Assembly (NCBI RefSeq): GCF_004359215.1
Contig: NC_090628.1
Coordinates: 1,770,141-1,804,997, forward strand
Direction of reading: 5' to 3'
Origin: Bremia lactucae
Lineage: Eukaryota > Oomycota > Peronosporomycetes > Peronosporales > Peronosporaceae
DNA: 34,857 bases
Below the pieces are notes generated by a model that ran no database searches, was not told where the DNA came from, and saw only the letters and a program-made list of their open reading frames with translations. The stretch's first letter is position 1. Each line of letters begins with the position of its first letter. The position numbers and the translations under genes were made by a program. This document shows, piece after piece, positions 1-10,428 of the stretch.

Positions 1-30
1 CCACGTGGGAAGGATCCCGACATGGCTTAA
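1..30 (+). pseudogene. 3' tail of the antisense ORF in copy A
   Basis: The first ten codons of the window on the plus strand read PRGKDPDMA then TAA. This is the same C-terminus as the antisense frame in copies B (ending at 16534) and C (ending at 22412). The remainder lies outside the window. It shows that the antisense stop codon and last residues are present in all three A/B/C copies. Confidence 0.6.
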
Positions 31-1690
31 GCAAGCCAACGTAGAACACTGGGTGTGTACGCAGCTTGCTAGGAAGTTTTGCGTGTAAGCAAGACCCGTC
101 TTGGCCACGACCGTAAATGGTCCAATATAGTGCGGGCGCAATCTGGCCTTGAAGACCGCGGAAACCATGTTGGTAGGTAGATTCTTAGCGTTTCGTCAAA
201 CTCGGTCCCCGACCACATAAGAATTAATACAGCTTCTGCCTTTGGCATTTTTAGCAGATCATAGTTTTTAGTTTTTAGGTCCCTTCGTTGAGCGTTTCTT
301 TAAAGTCGCTGCCGATCTATAGCATTCTTGACATCCTTGGCCATTCGTCGGCATTCTCGATAAGCCTCGCTCTCCTTCTCGCACTCCTCGCCGTCACGCA
401 ATCCTCCACTCTCGGCGGTTTTCGCTTCGACGCATCTAACATAACAATTAATGGAGAGAACATATACCAGTTTATCTCTGAGTCATTAATCAGACTGGCA
501 CCTTTTGTTTGCCTTAGCTACAAACCGTCATGTCCCTTACATGTGTTTAGGCACCAAATCGCGTCGCGAGGAACTCGCTTACTTGTTTCCGAACGGCAAC
601 AGGGCTAATATCAGCAAGCCTATGGGCAAATTCTACCCCACCAAGCGCTGGGCCACGCAGTGGTATCGATAAATGAACGCATGGGTGGGTGAGACCATTT
701 ACATAGAACGGAGTATAGCCTGTAGAGGCATGGACAGCGTTATTTTACGCAAATTCCACCACTGGGAGCATTGAGCTCCAGCACTTTTGTGTCTGAGCGC
801 ACACTCTGCGTAAAACATCCTCAATGACGCGATTGACACGTTCAGTTTGACCATCGGTCTGCGGATGGTCCGCGGTGGACATGCCCAATCTGGGGTCATG
901 CACTCGGAAAATCGATTTTTAGAATTTACCTGTAAAACAGGATCCCGATAGAGACAATTGACACTAGCAAATCTTGTTATCAAAACACGCGATCGACGAA
1001 CAGCCTTGCTGTACCTTCACTACAATGGTATCTGGCACAGCCGCTAAGTGAGCAATTTTGCTCAATCGGTCAAAAAAGACCACTATGCCGGCGTTACCGG
1101 CCGTGACTTTCGGTAGGTGGAAAAAAAATCATACTAATGGACCCCAACACCCTATGGGTACGGGCAGACTTGTCAGTCGCGCAGCTTCATACGCCGAGGG
1201 CTTAACCCGCTGGCCTGTTTCGCATGTGCGAACGTATGTGCTGACCCATTTATAAAGTTTGGACCACCAATAAATCTGGCTTACATAGCCGTAGGCTTTT
1301 TTACCAAGATGACCACTAAGGACAGTATCGTGTGCCACATAGAGGATTTGGTATTTCAAATCCTCATCATGAGGAACAACGACGCACGGAGGATCCGCAG
1401 CATCCGTGCAATCAAGCAATAGGTCGCTATCGACAGGTAATCGATGTAATCTTGCGCGCAGACGCACCGACAATTTAAAACCCGATTCAGAGTTCTTTAG
1501 AGCTCGCAGTAGAGCTACACACTGTTCATCTTTCACGTAAGACGAAAGGATTGATTCAGTAATAAACGACATTGTAGTCGTTAAATGAGAGAGCTCATAA
1601 AATGGCCTGCGTAATAACGCATCGGCCAAAGCATTCTGCTTGCCAGGCTTATACTTCACCTCAAAGTTGTACTCGGCGATAAAGAAAAGC
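31..1690 (-). pseudogene. Integrase remnant of copy A
   Basis: A 176-residue open piece at 1129-1659 starts with the RNase H-to-integrase linker (KPGKQNALADAL) and includes the integrase zinc-binding domain, with the His pair in AHDTVLSGHL and the Cys pair region CETGQR. The second Cys of the HHCC set is Gly here, while copy D has CETCQR. The DDE core follows at about 660-1120 in broken frames; the HPQTDGQTERVNR block with the catalytic Glu can be read near 830-860. The tail to base 31 is charged and frameshifted. The CETG change and several stops are shared with B and C. Confidence 0.8.
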
Positions 1691-2960
1691 CATCAGTCCA
1701 TTCTCTGTGAGAGATGGGGCGACTTAGTAGCCGTGCGGAATGACGCGTGATCTGTATATATCACAAACGGCTTAGAGCCGAGCAGATGAACTCTGAATTT
1801 GACGAAAGCATACTTCATAGCAAGAAACTCTGTGTCACGAACTGGGTGATTCTTTTCCGCAGCTTTAAGCTGTCTAGACTCGAACGCAATAACACGTTCA
1901 TGCCCATCATCATCTGTTTGTAACAGAGCACTGCTAATGGCAAAATCTGATGCGTCACAGACGACACTGAAAGGCCAATTTGGGTTCGGCAGTGCCAGAA
2001 TCGGGGCATGGATAAGCCTGGTCGTCCCTAGCTGCTTGCAAAGCATTATGTTCTGATCTAGTCTAGCACCATTCTGTATCCTTTTTAAGGAGACTAGATA
2101 ACGGCCTAGCCATATCAGCGTAATTTTCGCTATATTTGTGTAAATAATCGGCGAGAACCAACCACTATGGCTTTTATCTTAGCGGGATCCGCTCTAAGGC
2201 CTCGGTTCCCATTGAAGCACCCTAAGAAAGGATTTTTTCTGCGCCAAAAATGCATATAGATGCATTTGCATACAATTTATTTGTGCGCAGACACTCGAGC
2301 ACAGCTCGCAAATGGCCTAAATGCTTTCCATATCCGACCGACCCTGCTCCGCACGACTATGGACAAAAATGTCATCAAAATAAGTATGTGCATAATCTCG
2401 ATGAGGGCGAAAACAGTTGCGTCACTAGACGATTAAAGGTTGCCGGGGCGTTGGAAAGCCCTTGTGACATAACCAGCCACTCCTATAACATACCGCTTGG
2501 AATGCTAACCGCTGTAAGCGGGATATCGCTAGCTCGGATGAGCAGTTGATACCAACCATCGACTAAGCCAAGTGCACTGTACATTATACATCCCACCATG
2601 TTGTTCTGAAGTACATCCTTTCTAGGGTTTGCGCTAGTTTAGTGGCAGCATTAAGCTTAATATGTACAATGCGCCATTTACCATTTGGCTTTTTGACACA
2701 AAATGTCGGTGTCGAATGGGGAGATTTTGCTCTCTCGTACTATTTCCACCTCGTTCTTAGCACGGAAGAAATCGTCAATGACGGCACACTGTTCCCTTCG
2801 TAAAGGCCACTGTCGTGTGACACAGTATTTGGTTCCCAGAGCCAGGTCAATTTTATGACGGGCACCTCTATCCGGAGGAAAAACAGATGGTGGATTATTA
2901 CATACCACATCTTGGAATTCCTTAACTAAGGCATAAAATGGATCCGTAGGATCTTTAAGG
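1691..2960 (-). pseudogene. Reverse transcriptase and RNase H remnant of copy A
   Basis: RNase H is the clearest part (1693-2046): VVCDASDFAIS at its start, an AFESRQL block, the DTEFLAMKYA helix and YTDHASF near the end. It stops at RMD with TGA, where copy D reads RMARWL; the same TGA is in B and C. RT lies at about 2090-2960 in several frames. The catalytic stretch TYFDDIFVHS is readable near 2360-2390 and an upstream LALGTKYCVTRQWP block at 2678-2908. Frameshifts make it inactive. Confidence 0.82.
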
Positions 2961-2983
2961 ATCGATGACCCACTCCGCGCTTA

Positions 2984-3113
2984 GTGCAGCTTTTGTGTCA
3001 TCCAGGACAGCTTCGTCCAGAAGTGACGATGAGTTTAACTCAATCATAGTGCAGCTTTTGTGTCATCTAGGACAGCTTCGTCCAGAAGTGACGATGAGTT
3101 TAACTCAATCATA
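2984..3113 (-). repeat. 65-bp tandem duplication in copy A
   Basis: Two head-to-tail 65-bp units, 2984-3048 and 3049-3113, differ at one base (ccagg versus ctagg). They sit between protease and RT. Copy D has one unit at about 30036-30100. As 65 is not a multiple of 3, the duplication shifts the frame. The same duplication is in B and C. Confidence 0.95.
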
Positions 3114-4059
3114 GGTCGAATGACCACCATCTCAGATAAGTCGCCAGCCTTTAAGGCTCGGCCGCACTCATTGATGGACATATCGTCTCACTCTTTACAA
3201 GCGTGTGTAATTGCTCAAACGTATCAATTTGTGAGGGTATAAACCCTTCGCGTCTCCCCTGTCTTGGAGTAGAGACAAAACGCCTCTTAGAGGCCGGGAC
3301 ATTCACGTCTCCGAATTTTCCAGCCTGTATTGGTTCTATACCAGGCGTGGTGTCTAATTTAACATCCGACAAGGAGTTAGGATACTCAACTTCCTTAAGC
3401 AGCGAAAATTTACGTGTCATTTCACGTGCATTAGAAGGGTTTGACTGAAAATGCCCCGGCGCACCGCCAATAGTGTCATTTTTGACACTCAGTATGGTGC
3501 CACCTTGGCCGACCATACTCGGTGGACTTAGACGTGCCACTCCACGTATTTCAGGGATATTGCACTCTGATGACTCGGCCTTAGGCCAACAATGCTTTCA
3601 GCATTCAGCGAATCGTTATTACAACGAGTGTCGCTCGACGGAGTACGTGCCGTTCCACTTATTTCTGCTGAGTCGGGCTCAAAACTAATGTTTTTAACAT
3701 TAGAGTTTATTAACTAACTCAGACATACCAATGTCTAAAACACTGACAGACTCATTCAATGATCCGCGCCAATAGCGCTTTTGTTGTCTAACAAAGGTGG
3801 GTTCATGACTCTCCAAAACTTTACTAAGAACGTTGCGCGTGGCGCCTAAGGTCTTAGACCTCCAATCGATCCATGGCCCATGGCGTTCAAGCCAGGCCAT
3901 ACCAAGGATGAGATCATATCTCGAATCCAAATCAAGGACGAGACAGCGTTCCGTACTGTCAAAGTCCAGAAACTATATACCTAAGTTCAATGGAACTTTG
4001 GGAACAGTGACACGAGTCCCAGTCGCTAAGCGAACAGTGATTGTATCATCTTCGTGCGC
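3114..4059 (-). pseudogene. Protease-to-RT spacer of copy A
   Basis: This part of the polyprotein joins protease and RT. Open pieces at 3151-3540 (SPPSMVGQGGTILSV) and 3700-3930 (SRYDLILGMAWLERH) are seen. The second is the typical block just after the gypsy aspartic protease (YDLILGMAWL). Near 3193 about 67 bp present in copies C and D are missing, and B lacks the same bases. Confidence 0.7.
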
Positions 4060-5287
4060 TCTAAGCGCCTCAACGTATTGTTGACTTCCTTCAAAGGAAA
4101 GATGTCGAGCATAATTGCAAGACGCTCCCAATTCAGTTAAGATTGATCATGGCTTGTCAAAGCCCTTAACAGTCGCTTGATCGCCTAACAAGCCAGGCTT
4201 GTACTCACGCCCCGTGCCATTGCGCACCGAGCTAATTGGGGCTTAGTTGTGTTTACTCTCACCTCCTAGAGGTCCAGCAGAGCCTAGGTCTTCCCCAGTA
4301 GGGGCACTCCGCCCTTACTGGGTATCGACTTTATTCCCGCACCGTACCAGATTTCTGGTATAGTTCGAAATTGGTGCTCTTTCGAGCTTTACGCGTATTT
4401 CGTAGGGGACAGGCCGGACATAACTGTTATGTGCTTCCGCACATATAATATCTTCGGATGTTCTTATGCTGTTCCACAGCTTGAAAAGCCTCTTCTCCTT
4501 CCTCAACGAGGCTTAGATCCATGGGTTCCGGTCTATTAGACGGTACCCATGTGCTCGAAGAGCTTGTTCGGTAAACAGGCGAGCTAACGCGAGCAGACTT
4601 AAAGTCGAACTTGGCGCGTAGCGCTATGGCAACTGCCTCTTCGAAAGTGCCAGGATAAGATCGGAATAATTCCGTCCGGGCAACACCCTCATTGAGACTC
4701 CCCATAAAGATAGTTACTACAATTGCTTCTTGCATCGGGTCTTGATGCATCGATGCAATGAGAGTTCTCAGCTCCTGAAAATATCCCCTAGGGTTCTTTT
4801 ACCCTGTCGAGTCGCTAGGAGCCGTGCTCGCATGATAAAAGCCTGATCTGGCGGTGCAAACATGCTGGTCATTTGCTGGTTCAGCATATCCCAGGAGGGA
4901 ATAGCGTCGTATATGGACGTGCTGCACGATAGTGCCCACTCCATGGCTCGACCTCCAAGTTTGGAAATGGCCATAGCCACCTTTTGCCGTTCTGTGAAGA
5001 GCAAGGTGGAATCAATAGACATTTCCATCTGCTTAATCCAAAAAGGGAGATTTTCTACCTTATTTCCTCAAATGTCTTCACGTTTACAGTTAGAGGGCGA
5101 GCCCTCGGCTCTGAGTCAGGTACAGAGATGTGCCGGGTTGGCATAGATGCCGCTAAATGGTCCTGTACCTGACCGATCAGGGAGGCTTCGTACCGCATGC
5201 AGGCTTTAAGCCTTGCATGCAAGACCTCTGGTCCCTGGGAGATAATAAATTACACGTGCTCAAGCCCGAATAAGGTTTTGAGCTTGT
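4060..5287 (-). pseudogene. gag and protease remnant of copy A
   Basis: Gag core pieces at 4768-5028 (EMSIDSTLL, KVAMAISKLGGRAMEWAL) and 4427-4750 (GSLNEGVARTELF) are split by the same one-base frameshift as in copy B (GDIFRS then stop). The zinc knuckle near 4430 reads YYMCGSTKH, having lost its first Cys. The protease motif near 4125-4145 reads ILTELGAS where C and D have I-D-S-G-A-S, so the catalytic Asp is gone. A stop follows LEHV, as in B. Confidence 0.8.
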
Positions 5288-5507
5288 CATAATTAACGCT
5301 TTAACATTAAAAGGTTAACTGTACTTTATTTGATTATTTAATCTAAAACCTTACCCTAGCTAATTTTAGAATAGATTTCAGCCGCCAGATTTATATCCAC
5401 ATTTGTTACCCATAATAAATGGGATTGAATGTATTTAACTGTTTTAGAATAGGATAAAAGGGGGTTTTACACAACATCGGTTCTCCAACCGATGTGTGCC
5501 CATTACA
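5288..5507 (-). repeat. Truncated 5' LTR of copy A
   Basis: From 5507 inwards it starts TGTAATGGGC, as do the LTRs of B and D, and contains a perfect hairpin (ACATCGGTT, CTCC loop on the plus strand, AACCGATGT) at about 5475-5496. Homology to the LTR ends near 5290, where the sequence jumps directly into early gag. U5, the primer-binding site and the first gag codon are deleted. The CCGCCAGAT palindrome seen in B and D is eroded. Confidence 0.82.
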
Positions 5508-5749
5508 GTCCTGGTTGAAAATTACATCCATTATCGCTAAGAAGAAATACTGCAATTAGAGAAAATAACACGGGTTTAGGATGAAACGTTTCAAGTCTTT
5601 TAATCAGGTACTTTCAGTAACGCCCTTCAGCTGAACGCAACATTTCGATGTCAAACTGATGGCCATTATGTCGGGCCCACGTTTCGTATATTGCTTACGT
5701 GCATAAGCAGCTTCATTAATCTTACAATGAATTCTGTAAATATTCACCT
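5508..5749. other. Intergenic, 3' flank of the FYVE gene
   Basis: AT-rich spacer between the LTR end of copy A and the FYVE stop codon. No ORF or repeat recognised. It should carry the FYVE transcript 3' end, but no clear AATAAA signal was found. Confidence 0.5.
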
Positions 5750-7624
5750 TTACCTTCTAGAAATTGAGGATGCCAACGAAGGCTTTCGCTCGCCTAAGCT
5801 ACTGGCCGAAGTAAAGCTACTGGTAGCGGAACTAAGAATGGACGAGGACGAGGAATAGTAGTCTGATGATGATGATGAAGCTGAACGTAGTGCAGGGTGG
5901 CTTGGTATCGGTGGTGAGATTGATGTGGCCTCTTTCTTCGGAGATAGAAAAGAAACCCTTGTTGACGCGATAGATGAAGATGCCGCAGACTCACAGCTCT
6001 TCCGGCGCTTTTGAACGCATCCAATGCACACCCTCACACTTGTAGAACCTACATCCGGAAGTGCAACATCCATCTTAGGACAGCAATCCGAGCAGCAAAT
6101 TTCACCGCATAGACGGCAATGGTGGCGACGACGTGAAATGCCGAATCTTGCATCACAGATACGGCACCCTAAACGTTCTCGATTGTGAACCCAATGCGGT
6201 GCGTTCACAAGTAGAGACTGGGATAAGCGCCTGCTTGTCAGGACCTCTTCTAGTCGTGCAATCTTCGCGCACAGAGCGCGTAGCTTTGCTCGCCGAGAGG
6301 CCATTGGTAATTGAGCTTTCTCCAAAATTGATGCCACCAGCTGAATTTCAACATATCCCTCGTGATCACGAGCTTGACGTACCATGAAACCTGCTGGTTG
6401 AAGGTCCGTCGGTTTCGATCCTACTTCTTCCAGCCACGATTGACATTGAGGACTGTAGCATGACTGCATCGTGCGTACATACATTGGTGTCTGATCAGCA
6501 TCTTCGTCCCAATCATTCACCAAGATACACTCATAATCTAACAGGCAATACGTAGTTCGCGATGCAAACATGCGACTTGACTTTTCAGCAATGACCCACT
6601 TAATGCTAAGGTTACCCTGATAACCCGACGACGCCATGGCCGAGCGGTAATCTTTCATATAAGACTCGGACAGATACGGCTCTGACTTTGCTGCTCTTGT
6701 AGGAGTTGCATGACCTCCGGTTCGATCGCTATCTAATGAATCACCGCGCGTGCTTCGAGCGCGCCTGGTCGACGATTCTCGGCTAAAGCCTGAAAACGGT
6801 TGCACGTCTTCTTCGTTTTCCAGGTCTGAGTCCGAGTACGATGACTCGCTATCACAATCTTGAGGCAACGACTGTACGGCCATGCGCTGCGACCCCGTGC
6901 CGCGTTCACCGGAGCCATGGCATGCACCATTATGACTTCGCCGCTGACGCTTCTTCCTGCGACGATAGATAAAGGCGGAAGAACTAGTGCGGACGCCCAC
7001 AAGATGTTGCACAGGCTGCTCCATGTCGTCTCTGTCAGAACGAATGAGTAGATCCACCACCTCTTCGATTGACGAAGGCAACAGGGCAACACATTTAACA
7101 AGATACTGCTGCAATACCTTCGATGTGAACAAGTTTCCTATTCCAGCAGCGGAAGACGTAGGATCCCAGTTTAATTTTTCGCTATCTTTAGCTCCGCTAC
7201 CGTTGATGCCATTGCTGTAAGTAAGTGTTGCGGCGTCTGCACTCGAATTCATCAAGTCTTCACTTCCTTCGCCACCATAGGCGAGCAAATTCATTGTCTT
7301 CCAAAGGAATTTATTGGTGCCAATGGGACACACGCGCTCCATGACGCGAACCATGATTGCGCTACCAGTCCCGGTATTATCTACAATCGCGGCGGCCGCA
7401 GCCGTGGCTGCGGCGCTGGCGCTCACGGGACTCCATTTGACAGAGTCCTGTGAGCCAAAACCAAAAAGGCTAAGTGATGCGCGGGCCTGTGATTCCAGAT
7501 CTTCCTCGACAGCTCCCGAAAAAACGGCACTTGCCAACGGCGCTGGCTGCTGCGACAACGCACTGGACATGCTCTGCGTGCTACTCGTGGGCTTTAAAAG
7601 CCGCGTGGTATTCCTGCTCGACAT
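5750..7624 (-). CDS. FYVE zinc-finger protein with START-like region
   Basis: An uninterrupted 624-residue ORF. The FYVE finger is at about 475-540: eight zinc-binding Cys at 487, 490, 503, 506, 511, 514, 533 and 536 with FYVE spacing, the RRRHHCR basic motif (498-504) that in this family contacts phosphatidylinositol 3-phosphate, and an RVC motif (531-533). The WxxD motif reads WVHN (478-481), so the Asp is replaced. Upstream, residues about 90-460 resemble the START-like lipid-binding region often paired with FYVE in oomycetes, interrupted by a low-complexity Ser/Arg/Asp stretch (about 230-320). An Ala run lies near 70-80 and the C-terminus is a long Ser-rich tail. Likely role: a peripheral endosomal protein reading phosphoinositides. 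The ATG at 7624 is preceded by TAA close upstream. The gene runs in the same direction as the MED15-like gene. FYVE is certain; START is likely. Confidence 0.93.
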   Translation of the reverse strand: MSSRNTTRLLKPTSSTQSMSSALSQQPAPLASAVFSGAVEEDLESQARASLSLFGFGSQDSVKWSPVSASAAATAAAAAIVDNTGTGSAIMVRVMERVCPIGTNKFLWKTMNLLAYGGEGSEDLMNSSADAATLTYSNGINGSGAKDSEKLNWDPTSSAAGIGNLFTSKVLQQYLVKCVALLPSSIEEVVDLLIRSDRDDMEQPVQHLVGVRTSSSAFIYRRRKKRQRRSHNGACHGSGERGTGSQRMAVQSLPQDCDSESSYSDSDLENEEDVQPFSGFSRESSTRRARSTRGDSLDSDRTGGHATPTRAAKSEPYLSESYMKDYRSAMASSGYQGNLSIKWVIAEKSSRMFASRTTYCLLDYECILVNDWDEDADQTPMYVRTMQSCYSPQCQSWLEEVGSKPTDLQPAGFMVRQARDHEGYVEIQLVASILEKAQLPMASRRAKLRALCAKIARLEEVLTSRRLSQSLLVNAPHWVHNRERLGCRICDARFGISRRRHHCRLCGEICCSDCCPKMDVALPDVGSTSVRVCIGCVQKRRKSCESAASSSIASTRVSFLSPKKEATSISPPIPSHPALRSASSSSSDYYSSSSSILSSATSSFTSASSLGERKPSLASSISRR

Positions 7625-8238
7625 CCTTACAAAGAGCTGAAGAAAGATTGCAGGACGTTTAGCGGGATCAGTTGCAGGGAGACACCGAGTGTCGTCGAAT
7701 TAATTCGAGAGAGTGGGAGTGGTGCGATAAAAAAGAAATCCGAACGGACCTCTAAATAAGCATGGCGTCCGACAAGGGAACAATTTTCTTGGTACGCACT
7801 GACTTTATGCCAAGCTGGAATATACTCAGGTGAGCCAATGATTGTCGAGGTTCCACTTTGTCTCAAAGAGACATCGAACATCGCAGAAACGAGGACTTCA
7901 TGACACCGACGACAGGGCCAGTGCAACTCCACCAAAGCGACGTTAGCCACGACATCTCCAGAAAAAGACGCAAGTGAAGACGCTTATCGCCGGCTAAAAG
8001 TAGGGCGTCGGTATTGTTTATACGCGTTCATCCAGACGCTGTAACAAAAGCCCATAAATGAATTAACAAGCTTCACTAAGCTTAATTTTAATTTACCAAA
8101 GGTTGCGCGGTATCACAAGATATAAAGAAGTTGTGGGAGGCAAGAACAAATAGGACAGGACTAAAATTGGGATAGGCTTTAAGTCGAGTTGGCGTGGTAG
8201 TGGAAATAATGAAGCACAAACACGCGTTCGCTAATTAA
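7625..8238 (-). other. Intergenic between FYVE and MED15-like genes, with a possible small ORF at 7627-7950
   Basis: This holds the FYVE promoter side and the 3' flank of the MED15-like gene. A minus-strand frame at 7627-7950 is open for 107 codons but begins with GTG, has no upstream ATG in frame, and ends four bases before the FYVE start. It contains PCRRCHEVL near its start and resembles no family I recognise. It may be a transcribed leader, a skipped exon or chance. The rest, 7951-8238, shows no gene. Confidence 0.35.
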
Positions 8239-10428
8239 TCACAGAGCTTCCATAAACATCAGATCCGAATCGCTTCCGTCGCCGGAATGTGCATTGTTGT
8301 TTCCTCCAGTGCTATTGTTGTTGTTTTGCCCGGGGCCTGAGCTGCTGTTGCTATTGTCGTGGCCCATGAATCCGTCCATATCAAGCAGATCCATGCTCGA
8401 GAAATGAGTCGGCGAGAGATCGTTCGGGAAGTTCATGAATCCCGACAAAGAACTTGAAGTTGCTAGATTCGATGGCATTTGCAACAAGCCACTGCTGTCC
8501 ATTCCTCCATAGAGCGATTCGTCCAAGCTTAAGGACGACGGATCCGCGCGTGATGGTGGTGGTGCTGAATTCTGCTGTTGTTGCGGCTGCTGAGAATGAG
8601 GCTGGCCCTGGAGTTGCTGGTCCTGCTGCTGCGCTTGTGATTGCGGTTGAGAATGCTGGCTCTGTTGCGAAAGCTGGCGAGATTGCTGAGATTGCTGCGA
8701 AGCCGGCTGCTGGGAATGGGAATGAGCGGACTGCTGCTGATTCGTATGGGCTTGCTGTGCACGCTGGGCGTGCTGTGCCTGCGCTAAATGCTGCTGCTTT
8801 TGCTGAGAATGTGAAGTCGGCTGGCTATTTTGCAAATGATTCGGTGGTTTTCGCGGATCTGCCTGCGGCACGGACACATGCGCTCTATTGGGTGGGGTTA
8901 CAACCTTCTGCTGTTGTTGCAGGATTTGCTGGTGCTGCATCATCTGGTGCTGGCGAGCTTGGGCCTGCATCCGCTGCTGCTGCTGTTGCATCTGCTGTTG
9001 GCGTTGCTGCAAGAGGTACTGTTGCTGCTTCTGTTGCAGCGACATGTTTTGTTGGTTTTGTTGCACGAGCATTGACCCGTTGGCCCCGTTTGAGGTATGG
9101 CCTGCTGCGGCGTTACTTTCGATGCTTGCAGGGATACCAGTGGAGCTAGCCGCCGGATTCTGTGCAGACAGGTTGACTCCAGCCAGATTTTGACTGCTAG
9201 TATTAAGCGTAAAGCTGCGCTTGTCAGTCTCTGTGCGCAGCTTTTTTAAATACGGATTCACAATCTTTACAATGTACTTGTAGACCTTGTCCAGCTCCTC
9301 AATCTTTCGAGGCGGATTCGTCGTCTTGTCTTCGTTCAAAATGCTCGCACAGAGCTGGACATAGCTCAAGAGGTACCGCAGCTTCTTCTTCTGCTCTGTC
9401 TCGTCATGGCCCTTCATATGATCGACATACTTTTTAAATGCACTGTGCACCTTCTCGACATCATCGTGATATTTTGCCTTTAGTGCCGCATGCTGCCGCC
9501 AGTATTCCGCCAGCATATCCCCAGAGACGCCAACAGTACCTCCTCCTGGTTTAATAACCGCTTGTGGTGTAGTATTTGCGGGTGCCGCAGAATTCGCAGG
9601 GATGCCTCCTGTACCCATTACCATAGATTTTGTCGGCTGAGACTGCTGAGCCCCCGGATGGACAGCTGGGCCGCCATACTGTGGATTTTCTAGATACATT
9701 CCCGCCTGACCCCCAGTAGCACTTGGAACACCAGCACGCTGGTTCAAATGCAGCGTGCTATAGTACGAAAAGTCCAGTCTCGAAAGCATGCCCTGATTCG
9801 GTAGCGTCTGTGCGGCCATGACAGCATTCATATCTGTATGCTGTGCGCGTAAGGACTTAAGGCGCGTGAAAATCTTGTTGATGTATTCTTCTTGCGTGCG
9901 CGACTCCTTGTAGAGAGTTAATTCATACCACGAAACATTCATCCAGAGCTTGATACCAGGAACGGGGTCGGCTGACACGCGAACCATTTCGTTGTAGCTA
10001 CGACGGCACAAAAGCAATCAGAACCATATACACGATTGCGAATTCTACAACAAAAGCCCAACATACATTTTCGCGATAAGGTTCGCACGATGTTCGCGCG
10101 TGAGCTGGATGCGCCAGTCTGCGCCGGACGCAACCATCTGTGCACCGGCTGGCTGCATGGATGCACCCCCTTCTCCTGCTACTGCGGTTGGATTCATTGA
10201 TGTGGGGATGGATCCCATGGCCATCTGGTTTATTTGGCCCATATTCATAAGGGAAGACTGCTGATGTTGCTGCTGCGGAGGGACGGCATAGACGTTCATT
10301 CCCATGGCGCCATTCATTCCCACATTCATGGCCGGATGGTTCGCACCATTCGCTCCTGCCATCGCCATGGACATCCGCATTGGCATGTCACCCTGCATGC
10401 CCATCGTGTTCACGGTGTGGGGGTCCAT
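8239..10428 (-). CDS. MED15-like KIX-domain, Gln-rich transcription coactivator (two exons)
   Basis: Exon 1 is 10428-10067, exon 2 9997-8239; splicing gives 706 residues. In order: a Met/Gly/Asn-rich start (1-100); a KIX domain (about 104-170) beginning DWRIQLTREHR and running across the splice site into YNEMVR, WMNVSWYELTLY and EEYINKIFTRL; a charged helical domain (about 280-385) with AEYWRQHAALKAKYHDDV; a Gln/His/Ser-rich tract (about 430-610); and an acidic, Asn-rich end with MDLLDMDGFMG and DLMFMEAL, resembling an activation domain. The N-terminal KIX with a Gln-rich middle is the plan of Mediator tail subunit MED15, in which KIX binds activator peptides in the nucleus. A CBP-like KIX protein is the alternative, but no HAT or bromodomain is present. 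The frame is intact and the KIX fold continues only after splicing. Confidence 0.85.
9998..10066 (-). other. 69-nt spliceosomal intron in the MED15-like gene
   Basis: On the minus strand it begins GTATGTTGGG (10066) and ends GTCGTAG (9998), with a branch-like CTGAT about 20 nt before the AG. It interrupts the frame after two bases of a codon; joining gives ATC (Ile 121) and reads directly into YNEMVR, restoring one continuous KIX helix. Without splicing the frame stops after MYVGLLL. Confidence 0.88.

Larger units (their letters stand above)
1..5507 (-). mobile_element. Ty3/gypsy chromodomain-type element, copy A (degenerate)
   Basis: Read on the minus strand the order is truncated 5' LTR, gag, protease, reverse transcriptase, RNase H and integrase, which is the Ty3/gypsy order. 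The 3' end runs off the window at base 1, so the chromodomain and 3' LTR are not seen. Copy A is a near-exact inverted match of copy B (base 1 pairs with about 16563). It has many frameshifts and stops, the protease Asp is lost, and about 340 bp of U5, primer-binding site and gag start are missing. It cannot be autonomous. Boundary 5507 is the TGTA end of the LTR, shared with copies B and D. Confidence 0.9.

Noticed and set aside
288..608. Plus-strand ORF with a hydrophobic, signal-peptide-like start, resembling a small secreted effector
   Set aside because: It is antisense to the integrase tail of copy A, and its first codon is not ATG. Copies B and C are frameshifted here, and no RxLR or EER motif follows.
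2984..3113. CRISPR-like or satellite array
   Set aside because: There are only two 65-bp units without spacers, inside a retroelement coding region; it is a simple tandem duplication.
6733..7101. 122-codon minus-strand ORF within the FYVE gene
   Set aside because: It is an alternative frame of the FYVE coding sequence and has no domain.
8454..9149. 231-codon plus-strand ORF rich in Ala/Val, and two Leu- or Cys-rich ORFs beside it
   Set aside because: They are antisense shadows of the Gln/His/Ser-rich tract of the MED15-like gene, where CAG repeats read as CTG/GCT on the other strand.
10045..10428. A separate 127-residue Met-rich protein
   Set aside because: It is exon 1 of the MED15-like gene; its last residues read into the intron, and splicing restores the KIX domain.
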